A stretch of 62,777 nt of DNA, taken from NCBI GenBank assembly GCA_047626155.1, contig JBLHRR010000015.1, positions 1 to 62,777 on the forward strand. Reading direction: 5' to 3'. A model generated the notes under the pieces. It searched no databases. It was not told where the DNA came from and worked only from the letters and a program-made list of their open reading frames with translations. Each line of letters starts with the position of its first letter. The stretch's first letter is position 1. This document shows positions 43,579 to 50,937 of the stretch, piece by piece. The translations under genes were made by a program, and so were the position numbers. The DNA is from CALGLS01 sp047626155. GTDB taxonomy: Bacteria > Bacteroidota > Bacteroidia > Chitinophagales > Saprospiraceae.

Positions 43579-44199
43579 ATGAGCTTCTACCCCACTCTTC
43601 AACAATACATAACTGAACTTCTTACTGAATTTGAACAAATACCGGAAACCCGCCGTGAGCTTTTGAGACCGCTTGGCCAATATTGTAAAACGCAAGTGGA
43701 AACCGGTAAGGCTAGTAATCTCGTTGTCATTTGTACCCATAACTCACGGCGTAGCCATATGGGGCAACTGTGGTTGAGGGCCGCCACTAAGCACTACAAC
43801 ATTCCGAATGTACAGACTTACTCGGGCGGAACAGAAGGCACCGCTTTCAACCCACGAGCCGTGATAGCGATGCAAACTGCTGGTTTTAGAATTTCCAAGA
43901 AAACAGACGGAAGCAATCCACGGTATCTCACTACAATGCACGCTGAAGACGACGGCCAACTCCTCTTTTCTAAACGCTATGACGCTCCTCCAAACCCAAC
44001 AAAGGACTTTGCACCTATTCTGGTTTGTACAGAAGCGGATAAAGGTTGTCCTATTATTTTAGGAGCCGATCAGCGTTTCCCAATTTCCTATAATGACCCA
44101 AAAGCATTTGACGATACCAAGCTTGAAGAAAAGGCTTATGCGGAGCGCTGTCGGGATATTGCCCGGGAGATGTTTTTTGCTTTGGGGATGGTGAGTTGA
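43579..44199 (+). CDS. Low-molecular-weight phosphatase / arsenate-reductase-like protein
   Basis: A 206-residue protein with the CX5R loop of this superfamily: CTHNSRR with Cys52 and Arg58, followed by SHMGQ. The fold is shared by low-molecular-weight tyrosine phosphatases and thioredoxin-type arsenate reductases. Additional cysteines occur later (CTEADKGCPI), which would suit a thiol relay, but the protein is longer than ArsC, so substrate is uncertain. It starts 2 bp after the DksA-like stop and is translated from the same mRNA. A terminator follows at 44231. Confidence 0.82.
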   Translation: MSFYPTLQQYITELLTEFEQIPETRRELLRPLGQYCKTQVETGKASNLVVICTHNSRRSHMGQLWLRAATKHYNIPNVQTYSGGTEGTAFNPRAVIAMQTAGFRISKKTDGSNPRYLTTMHAEDDGQLLFSKRYDAPPNPTKDFAPILVCTEADKGCPIILGADQRFPISYNDPKAFDDTKLEEKAYAERCRDIAREMFFALGMVS

Positions 44200-44202
44200 T
44201 TT

Positions 44203-44436
44203 CTACTTCACCTTTATTAGCCCCGTTGATAAGCCTATTTCCAGTGGCTCCTTCGCTCGAAATAGGCTTTTAAATACTTTTTTACTTAAAACATTATTGC
44301 TGTAAAAACATAATGCCTTCTTGCTGTAAATAATGCAACTTTTAATTATCTGATATTTTGCGAATTTGCCACTACTTCTCTTGGGACGATCCTTCGTTTC
44401 AAAAACATTTTCGATAATAGCTTCTTCGTTTTTCAT
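44203..44436 (-). CDS. Doubtful small ORF, possible gene remnant
   Basis: A 77-codon frame on the minus strand. The first ~34 residues (MKNEEAIIENVFETKDRPKR, then SSGKFAKYQ) have coding-like composition. The remainder runs through the TGCTGTAAA motifs and the terminator hairpin and looks non-coding. It may be the front of a decayed gene of the repeat region. Confidence 0.2.
   Translation of the reverse strand: MKNEEAIIENVFETKDRPKRSSGKFAKYQIIKSCIIYSKKALCFYSNNVLSKKVFKSLFRAKEPLEIGLSTGLIKVK
44231..44272 (+). terminator. Terminator of the DksA-like/phosphatase operon
   Basis: AAGCCTATTTC (44231-44241) and GAAATAGGCTT (44259-44269) pair perfectly around a 17-nt loop and are followed by T residues, 31 bp after the phosphatase stop. 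Confidence 0.75.
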
Positions 44437-45717
44437 GTGATGTAGAACTACGCTTTTATACGGCGCTTCTCCCCTACCCTATTATGAGTTATAATATGGA
44501 CAAACAAAAGTTGAGTTATTAACTATCTAGCGATCGTAATAACTCCTAGATAAGATGTCCTATCGAAATAATACAACCAAAAGCATCGGGATTAGAGTCA
44601 AAGTTATATTTTGCTTTAAATCAATTTGACTGACGTTTTATTTTCAATCACCCGAATACTGTTTTACAGCATTACAGAATGCTTTATTGCTTTATTTATA
44701 CTAATTCTTAAAGTAAAACCTTACTGAACTAAACTTAGTTAATCAATTATGATGAAGCTTAATAACCTTCAATTCCCAAATGGTAACAAAAACTAGCAAA
44801 GTACGAAGCGAACGAACTTATAAGCACAGCGATTTGGTCCTCCTTCGATATGACATTCTTCAAGACGATCTACGATCTACGATCTTTGGATGAAAGATGC
44901 CAAATCCATAAAAGTCATCTAGAAAACAGAACTGAAAGCAAACTAATTTGCTTGATCACATAAATAAAGCATTCTGTTTTTACTGCAATACAGAAATACA
45001 GATTTAAGCATGCTTAGAAAGTACGAGACTATGGATTTACAAAACTTTGAGGATCTTATATCTCTTTTTTTATCCCCCCTACTATTTCAAGATGACGTAA
45101 GACAGGCGACTCATCCGAATCAATTGACACTTTCTTTAATTTTAAAGGAGATAAGCCCCGTTTTACTGCTTTACAGCAATACAGAATGCTTCACCGCTTT
45201 ATTTACAGTGATGCTAAAGCAAACCTTACTAACCCAAATAAGCCTTTTTTACACTGAAGCTTAAGAGCGATAACCTGACATCATTACTTCGACTCATTAC
45301 GATCGCTCATAATAACAGAAAAGAAGTTCTTCATTTTTCAGCGACCTGCGACCTTGTAAGTGGATATCCCATAGTCTTAGGAAAGTCCATTCTTTTCATT
45401 TCTACCTTTGATTGATTTAACAGACCGTTTTACCCTAATCTAGATCAACACAGCCTTGTCATTTTACAGCAATACAGAATACTTGTTTTACAGCAAAAAT
45501 GAACATACTGAAAACCTGCCATTAGGAGACCTCCGTCCCGTTTCCGACCTAGTGGTCCTTTTCAATAGAAAAGTCAATCTGAGGCTAGTTAAAATATGCT
45601 AGTTGGCAAAAGGATTTGATTGATTTAAAGGAACTCAGAGGTTATTGGCTGCATAAGGAAATGCTGTTTTTACAGCAATACTGAATTACTGCAAAAGCTT
45701 TATTAGGAAGCCAAACC

Positions 45718-45754
45718 AAAGATTTACAAAATCTTCGAGATTTTGTAAATCTTT
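45718..45754. terminator. 17-bp hairpin in repeat unit 2
   Basis: AAAGATTTACAAAATCT pairs perfectly with AGATTTTGTAAATCTTT around TCG and runs into a T-rich stretch. Degenerate equivalents are at 45032-45060 and 46447-46477 at the same place in the other units. It may be a terminator or part of the repeat's function. Confidence 0.5.
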
Positions 45755-45905
45755 TTCTTCTATCAAAATCCTAGCACCCTTGATAAACCCACCTACAGAG
45801 AGAAGCTATAATGATACTTTTGATAGCTTTGGGTTAATTGCATTAATGTGTCAAACAAACCAATACAGGTTTACTGCTTTACAGCAATACAGAATATTAG
45901 GTGAT

Positions 45906-45914
45906 TTATCCACA
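45906..45914 (+). promoter_or_regulatory. Consensus DnaA box inside the repeat tract
   Basis: TTATCCACA is a perfect match to the DnaA box consensus. It follows one of the TTTACAGCAATACAGAAT motifs by 10 bp. A single 9-mer can occur by chance, but its place beside a plasmid-type replicon is notable. Confidence 0.4.
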
Positions 45915-46446
45915 AGTGTAAGCCTTACAGCAAGTCATTCGATCCGAATCAATTAAAAAATTTTGAAAAGAGCTCTAATCAACCCGGAACCTGCAAGGGC
46001 TGGTCATCCACTAATCAGATGCCCCTCTAACCATAGCCGATTGTTCCTCCTTCAATGTGAGCATAACTCAGAAAGGTCTCCAGCCTTTTAATCGGATAAG
46101 TCATATCCTCACAATGTAGAAAATGTAGTGGGGGAGTCCGGAATCCAATTCGTTTTACTGTGCAAGTAAAGCAATACAGAATGCTTGTTTTACAGCAAAA
46201 ATGAAAAATTTGAAAAACCCGTTTTTAACGGCCCTCGATGTCGTTTGAGGCCTAGTCGTCGTTTTCGACAAAAAAGTCGCTCTAAAAGGATTTAAAAGGT
46301 ACTGGCGGGGAAAAGGATTTGATTATTTTAGCGGAGAAACTGGATTAGTCTAGATAGACTCGAAAATTTATTCACTATAAGAAAAATGCTGTTTTTACAG
46401 CAATACAGAGTTACTGCATGAGACTTACTAAACCGGCACGGTCACG

Positions 46447-46477
46447 GATTTGCAAAACCTTGAAGGTTTTGTAAATT
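46447..46477. repeat. Hairpin in repeat unit 3
   Basis: GATTTGCAAAACCT and AGGTTTTGTAAATT form a 14-bp stem with one G-T wobble around TGA. It occupies the same position as the hairpin at 45718-45754 in the neighbouring unit. Confidence 0.45.
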
Positions 46478-46681
46478 TCTCCTCTTCTGAACATCTCGTA
46501 GATCTCGCAACTTAGAAAGTAAATAAGTAAGAAGACTTACAACGTAATTTCCATAGTAGGCAAAATCAAATGGATGACTCATCATCAAAGCAAAGACAAT
46601 TCTATAAAATCACATCATACAGCAAAACATATTTCTGTTTTTACAGCAAAAATAATTGCTCCTGTGTAATCTTACTAAAAA

Positions 46682-46981
46682 TCACTCCTCCAGATTCAAA
46701 TCCTTCCGAACTAACTCCACAATATACTTCTTCAAAGTCACCCGCTTCTCAAAAGAGGCGTATTTTAAAGCAGTATATACACTAACTGGAAAGTCAATGG
46801 TTACTCGCTGAACTGCTTCTTTTTCCTGAGGAGCTTTTGCCGCTGGAGTAGGGGAGGAGCTCACCTCTTCAGTATGCACCTCTTTGATGATTCTCTCTGA
46901 ACTTTGCACGTCCGGAGCTGCTTTCTTCAATACTTTCTTTTGCGTAAGGCTTTGCTTAAATAAATCTTTCTTATTGGCCAT
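46682..46981 (-). CDS. Ribbon-helix-helix partner of ParA (putative centromere-binding protein)
   Basis: The start is set at the ATG at 46979-46981 (99 aa); an in-frame start at 47035 would add a tail unlike the rest. Residues 1-55 are basic and disordered (MANKKDLFKQ, later SSSPTPAAKAPQEKEA). Residues ~57-96 form a ribbon-helix-helix fold: strand VQRVTIDFPVS, helix VYTALKYASFEKR, helix LKKYIVELVRKDL. A flexible tail plus RHH encoded right after a short ParA is the layout of type Ib partition proteins such as ParG or omega. It should bind the adjacent repeats, bring ParA to them and repress the operon. Confidence 0.82.
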   Translation of the reverse strand: MANKKDLFKQSLTQKKVLKKAAPDVQSSERIIKEVHTEEVSSSPTPAAKAPQEKEAVQRVTIDFPVSVYTALKYASFEKRVTLKKYIVELVRKDLNLEE

Positions 46982-47065
46982 GACTGAATTATCTTTTAAT
47001 TCTTTAATATTGACTCCTCCTGTGGTCAGTATCAACGAAATTTTAATTTTAAAATAAAGCGGGTT

Positions 47066-47716
47066 TTAGGAAACCACATTAATAATTTCATTACAAAGGT
47101 TGATGACCTCCTGCTTTGCCTGAGGATTGCTATACTCATATACACCCATACCTTGCAAATTAGCTTCACCATAAGCAGATCGATCTACAAGCTTACTTTG
47201 CATCGTATCCACACCATAAGTGTCCTTAAACTCGGCTAGTGCTTCCAGATAAGCCTGATGCATCTTCACATTGGCTCTAAAGCGGTTGACAACGAACGCA
47301 GCTGGGATGGCAGAGCCCTTTTGATCCCGAATCAGATCATAATGCTCCAATAATTGCTCGGTTGTCCAAATATCTGAACCACCGGTAGGCGTAATGGGAA
47401 TCAATAAAAGGTGACTAGCCAGAATGATCTTACTGGCAATTTTGGATAGGGCAGGGGGACTGTCGATGATAATGACCTCATAATCATCGTACAAAGCCTT
47501 TATATTTTGCATGATGGCCTGTGGATCGGTATTGCCATAAACAGGGATGTTAGGTAGCTCACTCTTGCGACGGCCCAACCAACTCTGGCTGTTTTGGGAG
47601 GTATCTGCATCCAGGATACAGACTTTGTAGCCCGTATGCGCCAAACAAACCGCTACATTTTGAGCTACCGTTGTTTTGCCAACTCCTCCTTTATAACTGA
47701 GGGAAGATAGAATCAT
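47066..47716 (-). CDS. parA: ParA-family partition ATPase (type Ib)
   Basis: A 216-residue ATPase with the deviant Walker A motif KGGVGKTT (9-16), the Walker A' aspartate in LDADTSQNS, and the Walker B DSPPALS. It lacks the N-terminal DNA-binding domain of type Ia ParA, so it is of the small ParF/Soj-like class that partners an RHH or ParB protein. ATP-bound ParA coats DNA and is released by the centromere complex, moving plasmid copies apart. The RHH gene follows after 84 bp on the same strand. A family 1 palindromic element ends 14 bp upstream of its start codon. Confidence 0.9.
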   Translation of the reverse strand: MILSSLSYKGGVGKTTVAQNVAVCLAHTGYKVCILDADTSQNSQSWLGRRKSELPNIPVYGNTDPQAIMQNIKALYDDYEVIIIDSPPALSKIASKIILASHLLLIPITPTGGSDIWTTEQLLEHYDLIRDQKGSAIPAAFVVNRFRANVKMHQAYLEALAEFKDTYGVDTMQSKLVDRSAYGEANLQGMGVYEYSNPQAKQEVINLCNEIINVVS

Positions 47717-47730
47717 AGTGTTATTTTTTA

Positions 47731-47850
47731 TGATTCTTTGACGAATTCTGTGTTTTATAATTCCTCAAATAAATTTTCAACTCTACTTTCGTTGCACTAC
47801 AGTCGCTTTTGAAAAATCTTTTTGAGGAACCACGTCATTTGTCAAAGAAG
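47731..47850 (+). repeat. Palindromic intergenic element family 1, copy B (upstream of parA)
   Basis: A 120-bp imperfect hairpin. The arm TTCTTTGACGAATTCTGTG pairs with CCACGTCATTTGTCAAAGAA, the inner arm TCCTCAAATAAATTTTCAA pairs with TTGAAAAATCTTTTTGAGGA, and the loop holds CTTTCGTTGCACTACAGTCG. It is the best preserved copy. Confidence 0.72.
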
Positions 47851-47907
47851 GTGTTTCCTCAAATGGATAAATCCCATTTGTATCGGCAAATATAGTTTTT
47901 CATTTTA

Positions 47908-47975
47908 ATATTTGCTGTAAAAGCATAAATAATGTTTTGTGTAATTACTTTTTGCTGTATTGCTGTAAGTAATGT
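47908..47975. repeat. TGCTGTAAAA motif cluster upstream of parA
   Basis: TTTGCTGTAAAAGCATAAAT, then TTGCTGTATTGCTGTAAGTA. These are the same motifs as in the tract at 44287-46660 in reverse orientation, so the parA/RHH pair is bracketed by them. Confidence 0.6.
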
Positions 47976-48007
47976 TGTTTAATGAGACTTGTTACTTAGT
48001 CTGCGGT

Positions 48008-48049
48008 ACCTCTGATCCTAAAGGAAGCCATTCCTATGACACACTTTTA
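48008..48049 (-). repeat. Palindromic element family 2, partial copy
   Basis: The 23 bp at 48008-48030 are an exact reverse-complement match to 40563-40585, and the following TATGACACACTTTT gives the conserved end. It is followed at 48050-48069 by AGTAACAACGAAAAATTAAC, which also occurs at 42907-42926 with one change. Confidence 0.6.
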
Positions 48050-48069
48050 AGTAACAACGAAAAATTAAC

Positions 48070-48096
48070 TACCCGATTTGGAAACAATCGGGTAAT
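48070..48096. terminator. Small hairpin in the parA-barrel gap
   Basis: TACCCGATT and AATCGGGTA pair around 7 nt and run into ATTATTTTT on the plus strand. It may terminate transcription in this 492-bp gap (47717-48208), which otherwise holds only the repeats listed. Confidence 0.5.
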
Positions 48097-48136
48097 TATT
48101 TTTGGTGGAATACTAATATAAGTAGGCTAATAAAAA

Positions 48137-48174
48137 ATATCCCAATACTTACCGTTACAGTAGTATTGGGATAT
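48137..48174 (-). terminator. Intrinsic terminator of the 48209 barrel gene
   Basis: ATATCCCAATACT and AGTATTGGGATAT form a perfect 13-bp stem around 12 nt. On the minus strand it follows the gene's stop by 35 bp and is followed by TTTTTTATT. Confidence 0.75.
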
Positions 48175-48208
48175 CTCCTTTTATCTTTGAACTATATTGA
48201 TAATGGTT

Positions 48209-49027
48209 TTAGAAAGGATTATAAATCCCTGGTCCTCCAGCTAATTCCATCAAACCTGCGATATTAACCATAAAGGTTACGCCGCCAAACCAGTATGCAT
48301 CTTTTCGATTTGAATTACCTCTTTGCTGTCCAAGTGGATTAGGTAACTTATCGTCATCCAAATATTCAGGAGTACGGAAAGCTAAACCTGCTGCGATACT
48401 ATTGGTTTCTGCCAAAGCATCTACATCAGTATAATTTCCGCTAACATCATCAAGATAATCGGTAAAGGTCTTTCTTATACCTCCTTCCATTCCAATAGAA
48501 ATGGCATCTGTCAGATATACCTGAGCGCCAAATCCTCCTGGAATTGAAACTTGATACAGGCCATATGCACTATTCTGTCCTTCTGTGCGAAGGGGTTGCA
48601 AATCGTACCATTGATTTTGGTAAACCGCCTTTGGGTTATGATGGAAACCTGCTACTCCTCCAAAGACATAAGGAGAGAATATTGGCCGATCTCCGGTCAA
48701 AAAAGACAGAAAGTGGAATTCTGCCAAAGCATTCAATTCCTTAATCTGGGATTTGAACGATAGATTCCTAGAAGCGGAACCACCTCTATCCTCACCAGAT
48801 ATAGTTGATTTAATAAAGCTGATTCTGGCATCCAGAAATTCATTGATTCTATATTTTCCAATGACTCCAGCAGCGAGACTGATATCAGCTTTTTCTAAAT
48901 GAGTGGATTGTAGATCCCCCATATAGCCAGACGATCCGACGAAAAAGCCGACTTCGACTCCCTGAGCATTCATTATGAAAATAGTAGCAAATAGTAGGTA
49001 ACAGGTAGAGATAACATTCTTAAACAT
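48209..49027 (-). CDS. PorG/DUF6089-like outer-membrane beta-barrel protein (paralogue of 27392-28225)
   Basis: A 272-residue protein with a signal peptide (MFKNVISTCYLLFATIFIMNA). It shares the family landmarks with the gene at 27392-28225: GVEVGFFVGSSGYMGDLQ at the start, SRNLSFKSQIKELNALAEF, IFSPYVFGGVAGFHHNPK and FTDYLDDVSGNY. It is a predicted outer-membrane barrel of unknown role. It sits between the parA and rep genes, in the same orientation, so it is either cargo of the replicon-like block or was there before. A good terminator lies after its stop. Confidence 0.8.
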   Translation of the reverse strand: MFKNVISTCYLLFATIFIMNAQGVEVGFFVGSSGYMGDLQSTHLEKADISLAAGVIGKYRINEFLDARISFIKSTISGEDRGGSASRNLSFKSQIKELNALAEFHFLSFLTGDRPIFSPYVFGGVAGFHHNPKAVYQNQWYDLQPLRTEGQNSAYGLYQVSIPGGFGAQVYLTDAISIGMEGGIRKTFTDYLDDVSGNYTDVDALAETNSIAAGLAFRTPEYLDDDKLPNPLGQQRGNSNRKDAYWFGGVTFMVNIAGLMELAGGPGIYNPF

Positions 49028-49343
49028 AACAATTCCTTTTTAGTAGTGAAAACATTTTAAATAGACTAAAAGGGGGAGAGTATGCTGATGGGGGAACCAG
49101 TTCTGGATTAATGATGACCTTATTGTTTTCTCCAAACAGTTTGCTGAAGCAGAACAAAAAATCAAAACCTTTCAAAAGGGGAGATGTTTCTGACTAAAAT
49201 AAAGGGGAGAAATAAGTATGTTTAGCCAGTGTACAGACTCACTTAGACAAAGAGTATACCATTTGGCAAAAAATCCAACTTGGAAAGCATTGTTAATGTG
49301 ACTTGAAACCGGATATTATCTATAAATTAGGGCAGAGATAAGA

Positions 49344-49392
49344 TTAAAGAGAAAGCGCAGATTTTCTATGAAAATCTGCGCTTTCTCTTTAA
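49344..49392. terminator. Perfect 23-bp hairpin downstream of rep
   Basis: The 23 bases at 49344-49366 (beginning TTAAAGAGAAAGCGC) are exactly repeated in reverse complement at 49370-49392 around a 3-nt TAT loop. It lies 61 bp beyond the rep stop. The length and perfection exceed an ordinary terminator. The rest of the 426-bp gap (49028-49453) shows only the repeat at 49422-49479. Confidence 0.6.
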
Positions 49393-49421
49393 TGAAGGTG
49401 GAAAATTTGAGTGACATACCC

Positions 49422-49479
49422 AAATATGGTATGAAGAGGTGAATAAATTGAAATTAATTAACCTCTTCATACCATATTT
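49422..49479. repeat. 19-bp inverted repeat spanning the end of rep
   Basis: AAATATGGTATGAAGAGGT (49422-49440) is exactly inverted at 49461-49479. The right arm encodes the last residues of Rep (KIWYEEV), so the gene's tail is duplicated in inverted form just past its stop. The 20-bp centre is itself nearly palindromic. Confidence 0.65.
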
Positions 49480-50809
49480 TACACTTATGGTACACCTGGG
49501 TCTCAATCGCCTGACGAAATTTCACGGGATCGAAGTGCTGACCGGCACTATTTATCTGCTCTTTAAAGTTCGTATTGACTGCTGTCAAAAAAGAACGGTA
49601 CTGATCTGGATACTCTTCTTTGAAATACTCCAGATTAAAGGGTTGTAAATTATTTACAAACTGATGTGTTTCTACGTTTTTTACATCGCTTTGAACTTTT
49701 GCGGTGGCCATTGTCCTCTTTTTGTTGTCTTCTCTTTGCATCAATTCCTCCTCATTCATTGCTTTTTTACGGCTGAGAATATGTTCCATCATACGGGCGT
49801 GAAGTTGATTTTCGGTCAAACGACCTTTTTTCCACCAACTGACAAAGGCCCCTGCTGGCTTATCCGCATTGGTTTTATCAATAAAAAACTTCCAAAGGAC
49901 TTTGATATACATATCTTCATAACCTCTCAACGGCTCATAAGTTAGTTTTTCATGCCCCAGCACTTGATCGACAATAAATCGTTTGTTCACTCCTTTTTCG
50001 GAGAGAAAACGATACGCATGGTACTGCGCCCAACTCAGTTGCTCTTTAAGGTCTTGTCCGGAAGAGCCAGTCTGCACTAATGACCGCTTCTTATTATAGG
50101 TATTATCTACCTGCGACAGTATCTTAATTCGATCTGGTGAGTGCTTGGGTTCATTCTCATAAATATAGAATTTAAGGCTGATAATGCGTTTTCCTGCTTT
50201 TTTAGCGGGTACAAAGTCAAACCGAATATCCGTAAATTTCTTAATCTCTCTTTGCGAGGGGATCAATACCCAACGTTTGAATTCATAAAACTTTGGGTAT
50301 CGCTCTTCTATTCCAAGATAGAATTTGAGCTTATCTACCGTTATTTCACATTCTCCTTTGAATTGGTACCTCTTCAGAACCTCATATAATCGCACCGCAT
50401 TGGCGTTTAGATAGACAATATTACTAATATTGTACTTTGTAAAATGTTCTTTGATTTGAAGTAAATATTCTCGCAGCCGCTGAGAGAGACTAAAAGTAAA
50501 GATATCGGTCTCTGTATCGTGTTCCATATGTTGGAGCCAAACAGACTTTCCAATGATACTTCCTTTTTCGTAGATAATGGGTTCTGAGTTGAGCTTGTCC
50601 ATCAGAGAGAAGACCTCTGATTTATTGGCAATACGTCGTTTCCCATCAAAATTGATGATCTTCTCTATTTCAGAATAATGCATCTGGTGCTCCTGAAGAT
50701 CTTTACGATTTTGAGAAATCTCTGAAATGAGATGGAGTACAAAGAATTGCTCACGTGCACTCAGCTTATAACTGGTTTCAATGAGCTTATTATGTTTGAT
50801 TATCGCCAT
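49454..50809 (-). CDS. Plasmid-type replication initiator (Rep_3/RepB superfamily)
   Basis: The start is set at the ATG at 50807-50809 (451 aa), where the Rep_3 opening begins (MAIIKHNKLIETSYKLSARE, compare the usual HNKLIEA-YKLS pattern). A start at 50923 would add 38 unrelated residues inside the operator. The N-terminal ~235 residues form the first winged helix and linker (EIEKIINFDGKRRIANKSEV, then LNANAVRLYEVLKRYQFKG), followed by the second winged helix (YPKFYEFKRWVLIPSQREIK). The C-terminal ~180 residues are a helical extension. Such proteins bind iterons and open the origin. Fifteen or more iterons lie directly upstream. Confidence 0.9.
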   Translation of the reverse strand: MAIIKHNKLIETSYKLSAREQFFVLHLISEISQNRKDLQEHQMHYSEIEKIINFDGKRRIANKSEVFSLMDKLNSEPIIYEKGSIIGKSVWLQHMEHDTETDIFTFSLSQRLREYLLQIKEHFTKYNISNIVYLNANAVRLYEVLKRYQFKGECEITVDKLKFYLGIEERYPKFYEFKRWVLIPSQREIKKFTDIRFDFVPAKKAGKRIISLKFYIYENEPKHSPDRIKILSQVDNTYNKKRSLVQTGSSGQDLKEQLSWAQYHAYRFLSEKGVNKRFIVDQVLGHEKLTYEPLRGYEDMYIKVLWKFFIDKTNADKPAGAFVSWWKKGRLTENQLHARMMEHILSRKKAMNEEELMQREDNKKRTMATAKVQSDVKNVETHQFVNNLQPFNLEYFKEEYPDQYRSFLTAVNTNFKEQINSAGQHFDPVKFRQAIETQVYHKCKIWYEEVN

Positions 50810-50829
50810 GACTCTGACTTTAGTGTTTC

Positions 50830-50907
50830 TAAAAGCGTAATAACTTTTATAATAATACAAATTTATGCAAAAAGCGTAGAGGGTGTTTGTTTGTAATAAC
50901 GCTTTTA
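50830..50907 (-). promoter_or_regulatory. Putative Rep autoregulatory operator
   Basis: TAAAAGCGTAATAAC (50830-50844) faces GTAATAACGCTTTTA (50893-50907) as an inverted repeat, with another AAAAAGCGTAGA at 50870-50880 between them. The AAAAGCGT core is the reverse complement of the iteron end ACGCTTTT. Rep proteins of this class usually bind such inverted iteron halves as dimers and repress their own promoter. Confidence 0.5.
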
Positions 50908-50937
50908 CTAACAAGTAACTCACAGTTTTCCACTTTC

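Larger units (their letters stand above)
44287..46660. repeat. Gene-poor degenerate tandem repeat tract with TGCTGTAAAA motifs (candidate centromere)
   Basis: About 2.4 kb without a credible gene. A motif of the form TTTTACAGCAATACAGAAT, or its core TGCTGTAAAA, occurs on both strands near 44292-44340, 44661, 44971, 45160, 45461, 45484, 45661, 45869, 46151, 46190, 46386 and 46634. Larger blocks are homologous at about 700-bp spacing: the block with a CTGTTTTTACAGCAATACAG-type core at 44971, 45661 and 46386 is each time followed 60 bp later by a GATTTACAAAA hairpin. The tract abuts the RHH/ParA genes, as centromere sites of type Ib partition systems do. Confidence 0.7.

Noticed and set aside
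45010..45264. An 84-codon open frame on the plus strand in the repeat tract
   Set aside because: It runs across a repeat motif and a degenerate copy of the repeat-unit hairpin, has low-complexity sequence, and equivalent positions in the other repeat units are not open.
50810..50923. N-terminal extension of Rep
   Set aside because: It would place 38 codons over the presumed operator repeats; the family's opening motif begins at the ATG at 50809.
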